DNA of 64,000 nt, taken from Typha latifolia. Taxonomy: Eukaryota; Streptophyta; Magnoliopsida; Poales; Typhaceae. The notes beneath the pieces are model-generated. The model saw only the letters and a program-made list of their open reading frames with translations, made no database searches and was not told where the DNA came from. Positions 36,408-47,014 of the stretch are shown one piece after another. Numbering within the stretch: position 1 is the first letter of the stretch; every line of letters starts with the position of its first letter. The stretch is from assembly GCA_019914945.1 (NCBI GenBank), contig CM034111.1, positions 7,688,001 to 7,752,000 on the forward strand, read 5' to 3'. A program made the position numbers and the translations under genes.

Positions 36408-36553
36408 CTGCGGCAGTGGCAGTGGGCGCGTGACGCCCCCACCACACAAGCTGCATGCGCAGCTTGCATGGGCACGAGGCCGGACATAGCGTGGCCGGTC
36501 GCGTTGTGCCCAAATTTATTTGTTTATTTATTTTTTTCGGTTTGGGTTGTTAC
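36408..36553 (-). mobile_element. Antisense Tekay-like LTR, part b (right of the Sirevirus)
   Basis: Continuation of the sequence interrupted at 22461. It holds the GGGCGCGTGACGCCCCC motif and a hairpin CAAGCTGC-ATGC-GCAGCTTG (36447-36466). It ends GGGTTGTTACA, the reverse complement of the LTR start TGTAACAACCC. Confidence 0.78.
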
Positions 36554-36559
36554 AAAAAG

Positions 36560-37738
36560 ATTATGACAAATCTATTTGGTGGTTTGGCAGAATCATGTAA
36601 GCAATTGCCTTCATATATGATAAAAGTGAAAAACAAAAATCCTAATTTAGTAATTTAGTAGGATAAAATCAGATTGGATGACCCAAATATTGAGATTTTT
36701 AGGTGTGTTTTTGATCCTTTGGAGCTTCAATTCATAAATTCAAATATTGTAGGCTTGTAGTAAGTATTGATGGCACACATCTATATGGTAAATATAAAGC
36801 TGACTTCAATATTACTACAAGCACCTATGGAAATGATTAGACATTTTTCTCTTGCATTTGCTATTGTAGCAAGCTAGAATGCATCGAGTTGGGGTTGGTT
36901 TCTTACATGTTTGCGTCATCTTGTTGTGCACCAAAGTTGAGGAATTTACTTGATTTCATATTGGCATGTTGGGATATTAGTAGCTATGAGAGACTCCAGC
37001 AATGGTTGGAAGGAGCCAATATGATTTATCACCGGATTTGTTTGCGTTATACGATTAGCAATTTTAATAAATATTTTCACAATACTACTTTGAATAATTT
37101 TGTTGATCAAACTGCTATAAAAAATTAAGTTTGAAAGTTTAACTTTCGGATGTCACAAATTGAGCAATTACATCCAGATGCGAAAAAATGGTTTGATGAG
37201 GTTTCAGTTGAAAAGTGAGCTTTAGCTAACGATGGTGGACATCATTATAGACTCATGACTACTCATTTATCTGAAGGGATTAAAATGTTTTGTTTAATGC
37301 TTAATTCTTGCCAATAACAACTTTAGTGCAAGTAATATTTTATCACTGAGCCTATTACTTCAATGAGGTGCAAACAAGGAGGTGCAAACAACGAGATAAC
37401 TTTAATTAGTGCAACCAATGGTTCACTCCTAACATCATTGCTACTATGAGTGCGGATCTTAAGAGAGCAAACTTACACATCGTGCGTGGATTTCATCATC
37501 GTCAAAGTATTTTTGGCGTTACCACTATACGTTTGTTAAAATTATAGAAAGAGATGAACATGACCAAATAGTTCATCTAAGCAAAAAGACTTTCACTTAT
37601 GGAAAATGGCAACAATATCAATAACCTTGCATGCATGTACTGGCTGCTTGCAAGTCTATTTATCTTGACTAGATGCAATTTGTTGATAAGATGTATACAA
37701 TTAAAACATATATGAACACATGGGGACCCGAGTTTACA
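36560..37738 (+). pseudogene. Mutator-like (MULE) transposase remnant
   Basis: No long frame survives, but the six-frame translation shows the MULE order. First a region around QLPSYMIKVKNKNPN and an EIFR-VFDPL block; then the core DGTHLYGKYKADFNI-type segment (about 36770-36820, frame-broken); an ICLRYTISNFNKYFHNTTLN-type region (37033-37100); the SQIEQLHPDAKKWFDE and DGGHHYRLMTTHLSE segments (37150-37280); and a SWIM-finger-like end before DKMYTIKTYMNTWGPEF-type residues at 37690-37735. It is cut by a gypsy LTR at 37739. Assignment is from family knowledge; stops and frameshifts are abundant. Confidence 0.75.
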
Positions 37739-38434
37739 TGATACGATCTCCCCTTAGGCTAAGGTTTGATTTATCCCATTTACAGATCTGAATAGGATTT
37801 GGCATGGAACTTTAGGAGAGGATTTCAGAAATTATAGAAGTTAGATCAATGTGAAATTTTGATATGTTGTAGCTTTGGAAAATAATTTTCTAATGAATCT
37901 AATTTTAGGAAAATTGGACGGCGGGTTCTCGAGATATCATCAGATAAGTAGATGAACGTCAGGGAGTCCGTTTATGGATCCGTTGATGGAGGCACGAGAT
38001 CCTAGGTGATTATGGAGGTGGTGGGCCGGCGGTAATGGGGTGGCACCGATGAGTAAGGTGAGGATGATAGGATTATGGATGATGAAAGGGGGTAAGGGTA
38101 GAGAGATTTGAAGAAGGGGAGGAGTGGGCCGTGCCTAAGGGACTAGGGTGAGTATCCTGGTTGAGGGAGGCTAGAAGCGGCGGAGACGTGGAATGAGGGA
38201 ATGAGAGAAGGAGAAGAAGAATATTAGGGTAAAATCTCAATTCATTCAATAATGAATTCCTGGTTGCCATCCACACCTTAAGAGGCTAACCAAATAATTC
38301 AAAAATGAAAATTATTAACCCTAAAAACGGTGGATTTTCTCCAATCGCGTTCGAACGCACAAAAAGAGTTCTCTGTCAATGCAAACCTAATGCAAGCACG
38401 ATGTTCGAATCCTCCCGATCACATTCGAATGCAC
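37739..38434 (-). mobile_element. Gypsy family A LTR, partial, antisense
   Basis: Begins TGATACGATC at the end of the MULE pseudogene and is homologous to 5140-5790 of the PABP solo LTR (GGCACGAGATCCTAG, GGTGGCACCGATGA, GAGGCTAACCAAATAATTC). It retains palindrome variants at 38345-38434 and stops where the next LTR begins; the remaining 5' third is missing. Confidence 0.85.
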
Positions 38435-38439
38435 ATTTC

Positions 38440-39351
38440 TGATACGATTCTAACTTCACCGATGTTGTCTCGAGCATGGGTACACTTTAGGGGTGTCTTT
38501 GTCTCTTATTTTGGTGTTTAATTCTAAAAAAATATGTTTTCTATATGTCGCGTTTGAACGTGGGTGGAATGCATTCGGACGCGCTTGTGAACGCCTGCAT
38601 CAGGTTCGCACATCCAGAGAGTTTGAAATGTGCATTCGAACGCCGCGTTCGAACGCGCCTGCGAACGCCTGCATCACGTTCGCAAATCCAGAAAAGTGCA
38701 AAATATGTGCGTTCGAACACGATCGGGCACGTTCGAACGCAGTCGGCAAAAATGTACTGTTTAACGTTAATAATTGCTATTTTTGAATTGTTTGGTTAGC
38801 CACTAAAGGTATGGATGGCAACCATGGATTTATTATTGATGAATTGAGTTTTTGCCCTGTCTCTTTTGTCTTCTTCTCTCCCGTTCTCTCGTTCCGCGGC
38901 GGCGCCGCTTCTAACCTCCCTCGACCGGCCAATCACCCTAGTCCCTTGGGGCGGCCCTCTTCTCCCCCTTCTTCCAATCTATCCATCACTTGCCCTAATC
39001 CTTTCATCATCCATAACCCTTCCACCACCACGTACTCATCGGTGCCACCCCATTAACGCCGGTCCTCCACCATCCAATCATCTAAGATCTCGTGCCTTCA
39101 TCCACGGATCCTAAAAAAGACTACCCAATGTTCATCTACTAATTGGACGATATCTCGAGATCCCGATATTCGATTCACCTAAAACTTGATTGGTTGGAAA
39201 GATCTTTTATGGGGCTACAACATATCAAAATATCACATTGATCCAACAATGGAATATTTCGGGATCTATTTCTAAAGTTCCGTATCAAATACTATCCAGA
39301 TCTGAAAATCGGAATAGATCAAGCCTTCGCCAAAAAGGGGAGATCGTATCA
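38440..39351 (+). mobile_element. Gypsy family A solo LTR, sense
   Basis: 912 bp, TGATACGAT to ATCGTATCA, flanked by ATTTC on both sides (38435-38439 and 39352-39356), consistent with a 5-bp target duplication. Palindrome cluster at 38550-38745. It lies head to head with the partial LTR on its left. Confidence 0.88.
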
Positions 39352-39356
39352 ATTTC

Positions 39357-42024
39357 ACATTCTGAAACACCCACTTCCAAAAATTCACGTGTTCTTCACG
39401 TGGAGCATGTCCACGTGATTCCCACTTGATCGGTCAGTGAAATAATCTCACAAAGTATCTGAATAAGTCAAGAAATACCATAATAATCCAACAATAATTC
39501 TGAATTATAATATCACAGGCCTCAACAAGCCTCTAGGAATACAAGTCCAACACAAATTTGCTAAAACATAAATACCCTCGCAGGGGCTAAGTCCAACTGA
39601 AATGATAGAATAAACAAATGCTAAAAATAAGGAATGAATCTGCTACTCCTCGATGTCCACATCCTCTATAATCATCTCTGAAATATTTCCACCAAAAATA
39701 GCGGTGAGCACGGGGCCCAGCAAGTAAAATCTAATAATAATCTAAGAATATTACATGATAAGTAAAAATGCAACTCATAACATGTCAAGGAAAAATGTAC
39801 ATTATGACTTTTAATAGTTTTCATCATTATAGCTTATTTTACATAGAAATCCACACAGGAGTCGAGTCACAATAACATATCTCACATAGCATCATAAAAA
39901 TCGAGGGGGACTAGTCAACTAGCGGTATTATCGCCCATACATGCCTGGCGATGATGCATATGACCGGTTGTCTGTGGCCATCAGACTAAGGACCCAGTCG
40001 TAGGCCCATCAACACCGTTCTAGTAATTATCGCACAGAGCGAAATCATCACATACGGCTGGTAAGAGCACACAGCTCAATAGACGCCCTGACCCTGCGTC
40101 CTCGGGTACCGCTAGAACTACAATCATTTTCTCTCAATCATCTTTCTAATATCATACTAGTCAAGTCTCCAACTATGGCAGTGTAATCACCTGAATGCTC
40201 CACCTGCTACCGACCTCAGGTCTAGGCCGCTAATATGATACTATATAATATACACTCTACCCCTAACCCCGGGTTGAGTAGGTAAAAGGGCACTGCCTAA
40301 CTGGGACTTGACTAATAGTGATACGTGCACGTGGTGCCATGACTTCTATTATTTAATTAACATAATCATCACAATAACAGATATTATAAACAAACATATA
40401 GTCTATCATACATGTGCATTAAGTGATAAATAATACAAGTAAGAACTGACATGTAATTAAATACAAATATGAGATGTCATATAAGTTTCATAAGAAAACG
40501 ACATTTAACTATCACAGGTAAAATATGACATAAGCATGCATTTTTAAAGACTATTATAAAATTCTATTCGCCTGGGGTATTTCTGGAATCCGTCTTACTC
40601 TCCTATTCAGTCGGCTCTTCTTGAATTTTAAGATCCTTCCCGCACAATGCTGAATCTAATAATTTATAAATAAAATAGACATAAAATTAATGGACTTATA
40701 AACTAACCATCTTGTTGTGTATAATTAAGTTTGATTCTCTAGGTCTGAGATATTATTTGTCCTAATTAAAATAATAATGGTCATTAGAGCCGTTCACATT
40801 GTACATGTGAAGATAATTGAGAAGACTAATAGATTCAAATACTATTTTAATTTTGTATAGTCCCTAATTTTATTAATAACATGGTTGAGAAAAATTATAA
40901 TAATTACAATTTAGGTAGCTAACAGAATTTAAAAAAAATAACAAACTCAAAATTAATTAGACTAGGGTTAAAATGTTAAAGATTGGGCTGAGTTCAAGGC
41001 CCAGCAAATTAAGTGAGAGTGAGTGAGAGAGAGAGTGGGCTGCAGACCTACCTGCATCCCATTGGACCAGAGGTAATGGACTGGGCTCAAGAGCCCAGTC
41101 AGACAACAAATAAGGAGGTGGGATGCGGGGCCTCCCGCAGCCCACCAGAAACCAAGGGGTGGACTGGAGCCCAGTACACCGAGACCTTAAAAAATAAATA
41201 AGAGGGGACAGTGGACTTGGGTTGCAACGCAGCCCACGCCACAGCCAAAACAGAGAGAGAGAGCGGTGGGGGGCCCAACCTCCACCCTCTCCTCGTCTCC
41301 TTGACAGAGAAGGAGAAATAGAGGAGAGGGGTGTTGCTGCCGGTGATCCTCGTCACCGGCAGCCCCCCAAGCTCTAGCAACTTCTCCCCAAGTTGACTAG
41401 TTCGACTTGGGCGCAGGAGTGGATAGAACCTCTGGCTAGTGTGGCCGGAGGGGTAAGAGTTGAGGAACTCCATGGCCGGCGGCCATGGAGTTTTCAACTC
41501 AGAGCTAGGTGGGCTCGAAGCCTTCTTCTCGGGTACCCACGTCTTTCAAGTGAAGAGGTGGGTCGGCCGAGGTTGACGAGTGAGGCCACCACCGCCAGTG
41601 GTGGCCGCAGGTGCCAAAGAAACCCGATGGTGGGAGGCGACATGACATCGCCTCCCTCGCGCCCCGTGGGTACCCAATTTGGGTACCTACAGCAAGGGGG
41701 GAAAACAGGGAAACTTCCTAAACCGGTGGGTGGTCGACCCGAGGTCGCCGGTCGGCGTATTTCTCCGGTGAAAGAAGACGAAGATAAAATCCTAATTACG
41801 CATGCTTAACTAGGCTATTTTCAAATTGAAATAAAGAGGGGATGAAGGTTAACCTGACGATCGAGGTGAGGGGTTTTGGTTGGCTGCCGGCGCTCCGGTG
41901 ACTCGCTGCCCGTGACGGAAACTTCGGCGGCTCAGGAGAGAAAGAGAGAGTAGGGAAAAGCGAAGAAGAGAAGATTTTGAAAAAGAAAGAACTCGAGGGG
42001 GAATTGGGTGGAGATTAAATAGAC
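39357..42024 (-). mobile_element. Tekay/Del-like LTR remnant, antisense
   Basis: Non-coding sequence whose minus-strand order resembles the LTRs at 14.3-19.1 kb: a GC-rich region with GAGAGA and GGGCCC motifs (40980-41700), an AT-rich section and a distal part with a CTGGGCCCCGTGCTCACC motif (39705-39725). Direct identity to the other copies is low, so it is another subfamily. The LTR start is missing at the right end. The open frames at 40957-41809 are GC-rich artefacts. Confidence 0.5.
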
Positions 42025-42242
42025 AAGAATGCCCTAATCGCCTTAAGAAGAAGGGTAAAGCTATGAAAGTTACTTGGGATGACTCAGATGAATCTGATGA
42101 TGATTCTGGAAAAGACGAAGAAAACTTTGTAGCTTTTGCCTCTTCTCTACTTAATATTGATTCCGTTATTGATACTGATAGTACAAATGATCAGGATATG
42201 TTACCAGCTGTAGAAGATAAATCTGAAATTCAAAAGGCATAC
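42025..42242 (+). pseudogene. Sirevirus gag fragment
   Basis: Near-identical to 25305-25520 (AAGAATGCCCTAATCGCC onwards, coding KVTWDDSDES and ASSLLNIDS). It begins at the same AAGAATG that marks the boundary of the gag duplication and ends in AAAAGGCATA. No LTR is attached. Confidence 0.93.
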
Positions 42243-42486
42243 AACGAATTGTCCAGTCCATTGAGGATATAGTTTTGACAAAGAAAGTCGGCATGCTTCC
42301 AAGCATCCACTTCAGCAACTACTAGCCTATTAGTTTCCTCCTTTTGGAGTTTAGGCACATATTCATATAAGAATTTAGCCAAGTTCTAAATGGTTAGATA
42401 AAAGAGCATTTTATGATGCCATCTCTTAAATTCTACATCACAGAACTTCTTAAGCTTTTCTCCATAAACTATAGGTACTAGGGAGT
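42243..42486 (-). pseudogene. Copia gag fragment of another lineage, antisense
   Basis: On the minus strand it reads EKLKKFCDVEFKRWHHKM, then LFYLT, FLYEYVPKLQKEE, and VDAWKHADFLCQNYILNGL, which is the N-terminal gag pattern of copia elements outside the Sirevirus lineage. One stop is present. Neither end of the element is visible. Confidence 0.75.
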
Positions 42487-42496
42487 AGTAATAGGG

Positions 42497-43416
42497 TGAT
42501 ACACTTAGTTAGAATCTTTTTTTATTATATTAGTTATTTGTTTTTATTAAAATAAATTTTCTGTATGTCACATTTGAACGTGGTTGGGGGCGCGTTCGAA
42601 CGTCTACATCTAGTCCGCAAAAATAGAGAATGTGATATGTGCGTTCGAAAGCAATCGGGCGCGTTAGAATGCAGTCGAGCGCGTTCGAATGTCTACATCA
42701 CGTTCGCATCGACAAAGAACGCATTTTGTGCGTTCGAACGTGATCAGGCATGTTCGAACGTGATTGACGAGTGTCCAATAGAATTATGGTTAATAATTAT
42801 TATTTTGGCTTTTTGGCTAGCCTCTATAAAGGATGTGGATGGCAGCTAAAATCAAAATGCTATTGGAATATTTATTTCTTGCTTCTCTCTTCTCTCTAGT
42901 CTCTCTACCATAATCTCCCTCCTCCCTCTTCACCAACCTACCATCTCTACCGTTGGCAAAGTCTCTTCTAATATCTAATCTCCCTCATCTCTCGAGTCCT
43001 CTCTTTTCTTTGGGATCTCGACCACTTCTTCCCCTTCGTCTTTATTCCTTAAACAACATCAACCATCCACCCTCATCTCCATTATCATCCATAACTCTAA
43101 CATCCACTCAACCCATCACCACCACCATCATTCGCACTATATCGTGTTTTCGTCCCTATTTTAGTTTGAATCTGTGAAGGGTGTAAATACAAAAAACGTA
43201 GATCAAGGAGTTACGGATCGATCCCACTTAGTTTAGTAATTTTTTGACTATAGGAGACTAAATTTACAAAATGGAAGGGCAAATGTTCAGACCAAATATG
43301 TCTACTACCAACCGCATGGTCAATTGCCATAAAATCGATGAATATTTTCCCTCGGTTGCGCGGACTACTTCCTACAATAAATTCAGATCTTGAAAGAATT
43401 GTTCTGTAATCTATTA
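42497..43416 (+). repeat. Family B 5' LTR
   Basis: About 920 bp. It is homologous to the LTR at 52756-53662 in the opposite orientation (CATCCACTC, AAATACAAAAAACGTAGATC, CGGACTACTTCCTACAATAAA-type blocks). TTCGAACG sites are numerous but partly mutated. Confidence 0.88.
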
Positions 43417-43456
43417 TTGGTATCGGAGCCAGGCAAATCTCAGACCTCCATTAATA

Positions 43457-44185
43457 ATGGAAACAAGGAAGATGACATCAACAAGGAGATCAATGGAGAA
43501 CACACCGACAAGGGAAGACTCAATCCACGATAATCCTAATCGAGAGGCCGATTTCTTTGGGGCAGCTACGGCAAGACCGAGTCAACCAATGTCTATGGGT
43601 GTGAACATGGGCTTGTCGGATGAACTTAGGGGCATGTTCCAAATATTTCTGCATAGGGTTGACGCAATGTTGAATGATCATAATGCTTTAAAGAAATATG
43701 TCATGAACCGACCGGCTTCGTTATCCCCTCGACAAAGATCGGTGCCTCAAGAAGGACCAGCGGTGGGACCACACCGAATCGATACCCAAGAGGTCCAAGT
43801 GCGACATGATAATGTCAATGATCCTCTCTTACCTTTTCCTATGCATCATCCCCTACCTCTGATACACAACCCAAGCAGGCGGTGGTGGAACCTAAGAGGC
43901 GTGCGACACTGGTACGCTTCGTCGATAAAGAAGATTGGCACTTAGAGGATGATATTGATTCCTTTGGAGATGGTGATGGGCGAGCTCGAGGATTTAGAGA
44001 AGGAGATCAACAAGCACATAGGTTCTGACCTGAACTAAGGATCTTTTGCTAACTCGACAATGCTATCCGAGGGAGAACCACACGCTTGGACTTCCCAAAA
44101 TTTTAAAGCGGTGATTCGACGGATTGTGTATTTCAAGTGGAACAATACTTTGATTGTCAAAGGACAAGAGGATGCAAAGGTCTAG
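43457..44185 (+). pseudogene. Gypsy gag (N-terminal part)
   Basis: The ATG at 43457 opens METRKMTSTRRSMENTPTRE, matching the start of gag in the intronic element at 58.19 kb ([20 protein letters not shown]). After a frameshift near 43860 the later part (EQYFDCQ at about 44137) follows. It is then fused at about 44185 to RT thumb sequence, so the rest of gag, the protease and the RT palm are deleted. Confidence 0.88.
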
Positions 44186-45810
44186 ATGGGACCTCAAAAG
44201 GTAGCATGTATGGCCGCTTAGCTGATCCCTACTACCACCATAGGATTGCAAAGATTCTTGAGTCTGACAAGATATTATCGCCACTTCATCGCCGGGTATG
44301 GCAAGATCACTGCTCCTCTCACTTCTTTGCTGAAGAAGGACTCTTAGATAGACGGATGAAGCCACTGCAGCCTTTGAAAAACTGAAAACAACAATGACAA
44401 CGGCACCCGTTCTAGCTCTATCGGACTTCATCAAAGAGTTGATTGTGAAATCTAATACGTCGGGAGTTGACATAGGAGTTATACTAATGCAAGGAGGATG
44501 TCCCATAGCCTTTCTTAGCAAGGCTTTATCACAAAAATCTTAGTAATTATTGACCTACGAGAGAGAGATGTTGGCAATTCTGCATGCGATGACAAAGTGG
44601 AGGCTTTATTTGATTGGTAGGCGATTCATTATCTGAACTGATCAAAGGAGTTTTCCATACTTTATGGGACAATGTATTCACACTCCGGCAGAGCAGAAAT
44701 GGGTCACAAAATTACTGGGGTGTGATTATGAAATTCAATACAAGAAAGGAACAGAAAATAGAGCGGTGGATGCACTATCGCACCAACCTGATACCGCCGA
44801 GCTTGTAGCCTATTTTTCTCCTACTTTTATTTTTCTTGATGAGCTAAGATATGCATATACATCTGACTCAGATATTTTGAGATTGTTACAGGAGGTGATG
44901 GATGATATGGAGCACCATTTAGGGTTAGAGAATTGAGGTGGTTTGCTGTTGGATCATGAATTCTACTCGCAAATGATAGATTATAACATAAATTGTTGGA
45001 GCATTTTCACTCAACTCCAAAGGCTGATCATGAGGGTATCTTGAGGACTTATAGGAGGGTATCTTAAAGTTGCACATGGCCAGAATTGAGGCGAGATGTG
45101 AGGAGTTTCGTTGGTGCTTGCAAAGTCTGTCAAAAGGCTAAGGCAACCACATTGAAAACGGCTGGATTACTACAGCCTCTACCGATACCGGACTGTGTTT
45201 GGGAAGATATTTCTATGGATTTCATAGAGGGTCTTCCACTAGTACGTGGTTATTCTATTATTTTTGTAGTGGTTGACAGATTGAGCAAGTATGCACTTTT
45301 TTCGGAATTGTCAAATCTATTTTCAGCCAAGTTAGTGGCTGAAATTTTTATTAGAGATGTTGCTCGGTTACATGGCATGCCACACACGATTGTTTTGGAT
45401 CGTGATTGTGTATTTATGAGCGACTTTTGGATAGAGTTTTTCAAATTGCAAAGAACTCGATTGAACTTTAATTCGGCCTACCATCCATAGACCGTCCGGC
45501 CAAACCGAGGTGGTTAATCGAGACATTGAGCAATACTTGCGGTGCTTTGCTGGAGAGATGTTGAGACGATAGTTGGAGTTCTTACCGTGGGCGGAATGGT
45601 CTTACAACACCGCCTACCACAGCAGCATTGGCATGACTCCGTTCGAGGTGGTGTATAGTCGCACGACTCTGACATTACTCACTTATAATCCAGTGGCATC
45701 TGCAGATCGGACGGAGGTGGACTTAGCGTTGATAGATAGATATGCCACATTGAGGAGGTTGTGTGCCTATCTTAAACTTGCTCAAAACTGCATGAAACAA
45801 GTTTAAAACC
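44186..45810 (+). pseudogene. Gypsy RT end, RNase H and integrase
   Basis: In order: the RT thumb (frame-broken from 44190), RNase H (IGVILMQGG-type near 44470, YDYEIQYKKG-type at 44720, DALSHQ), the integrase HHCC zinc region (HFHSTPKADHEG-type, CKVCQK at about 45115), and the core ([27 protein letters not shown], then DRDCVFMSDFW at about 45400). A frameshift at about 45490 precedes [14 protein letters not shown] and [20 protein letters not shown]. Ends near KLAQNCMKQV at 45805. All DDE residues are present over two frames, but no open polyprotein exists. Confidence 0.88.
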
Positions 45811-46079
45811 AAAAGTTAGCACATCCATAATCCTAACATCCACTCCACTCATCACCACCGCCATCATCCACACTATATCATATTTTCGTCCTAGTTGTAT
45901 TTCAAATCTACAAAGGGCATAAATACAAAAAACGTAGATCATAGAGTTATGGATCGATCTCACTTAGTTTCATAATTTTCTGACTATGAAAGAATATTTG
46001 GGGAATATTTTTTCTCGATTGTGTGGACTGCTTCCTACAATAAATTTAGATATTGAAGGAATTGTTTCGTAACCTATCA
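45811..46079 (+). repeat. Family B 3' LTR, truncated
   Basis: Matches the last about 320 bp of the 5' LTR (CATCCACTCCACTCATCACC, AAATACAAAAAACGTAGATC). The first two thirds, including the palindrome cluster, are missing. Confidence 0.85.
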
Positions 46080-46084
46080 TAGGG

Positions 46085-47014
46085 GTAATAATACTCTTTA
46101 CTATTTCAACCATCTAAAAGAATGAAAGAAAAATAGAAATCCAATCAGAAGAAAAGAACATTGACAGGAATTAGATAACGACCAAAATTAGTCTTAAGAT
46201 TATTAACGTTAACAATTTGATTCTAAAGAGTCACAAAAAAAACCCGATCGAAAAAAGTAAATAAATTAAATAAATTTACAAATTATAGAATATAAAATTT
46301 TACATAGTCGAGTCTAGTATTGGACACTATCTTCTTAAGACAAATTCGCCCTCCACCAATTGCTTATAAAACAGTGGACGTCAATCTCGTAGAATACTTA
46401 AGACTCGAACCAGACTTAGAATGAATGAACCAAAATTCAGTGTATGAAATTATTCATATTGACAGCCTATTTATAGAATTAAATATGCTCGATGAAAGAA
46501 TGCAATTAGTCACGAATAGATGCACCATTTTAGGTCTGAAATTAATTAACAATTATATTGTGAAGGGATGCACCATTTCGGGTCGGGTTCAACCAACTAA
46601 CTAACTGATTAACTGTTGTTTTAAGATACGATAGTCTTTTTAAAATTTGTTAGGGCTAAATCAGTAAAAAATCCAAAATAGCAATTCGGATAATACAAGA
46701 GCTTTTTGCGCAAATTATCCCAAAAACTCAAATTTTCTAACTTTTGAATTTAAAATTTCGATAAATGCATTATTTCATATATAATTATTGATCAGACAAC
46801 TGATATTGACAGCGGGGCCCGATCTTCTTCGCTTCGGACTCCTTTCCCAGATTTGTGAAGAAAACTATATATTAAATAAAATAAAAGGAGAGAAAAAAAT
46901 TCAAAAGCCCATCTTTCAAAATCCTCTGACCAGGCCAGTTACTATTCTCGAGTCTCCTCTCTCTATCTCGATCGAGATCTTCTTCTCTTTTCTCTTAAAT
47001 TTCTAAGAGTAGAT
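46085..47014 (+). promoter_or_regulatory. EHD upstream region and leader
   Basis: AT-rich between the gypsy element and the EHD start, with a C/T-rich 60-bp stretch just before the ATG (CTCCTCTCTCTATCTCG and TCTTCTCTTTTCTC), typical of plant 5' leaders. Two related 15-bp blocks, GATGCACCATTTTAGGTC and GATGCACCATTTCGGGTC, occur at about 46519 and 46568. The transcription start is not identifiable. The retroelement lies within 1 kb of the start codon. Confidence 0.45.

Larger units (their letters stand above)
42497..46079 (+). mobile_element. Deleted Ty3/gypsy chromovirus (family B)
   Basis: 5' LTR 42497-43416 (TGATACAC to CTATTA), primer binding site at 43418 (TGGTATCGGAGCC), internal region 43457-45810, truncated 3' LTR ending CCTATCA at 46079. 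TAGGG flanks both sides (42492-42496 and 46080-46084), so this is one insertion with later internal loss. Palindrome cluster in the 5' LTR at 42570-42775. Confidence 0.88.

Noticed and set aside
40957..41809. Several 60-140-codon frames in the GC-rich part of 40.9-41.8 kb
   Set aside because: They overlap on both strands, have no domains and lie in an antisense LTR-like region.
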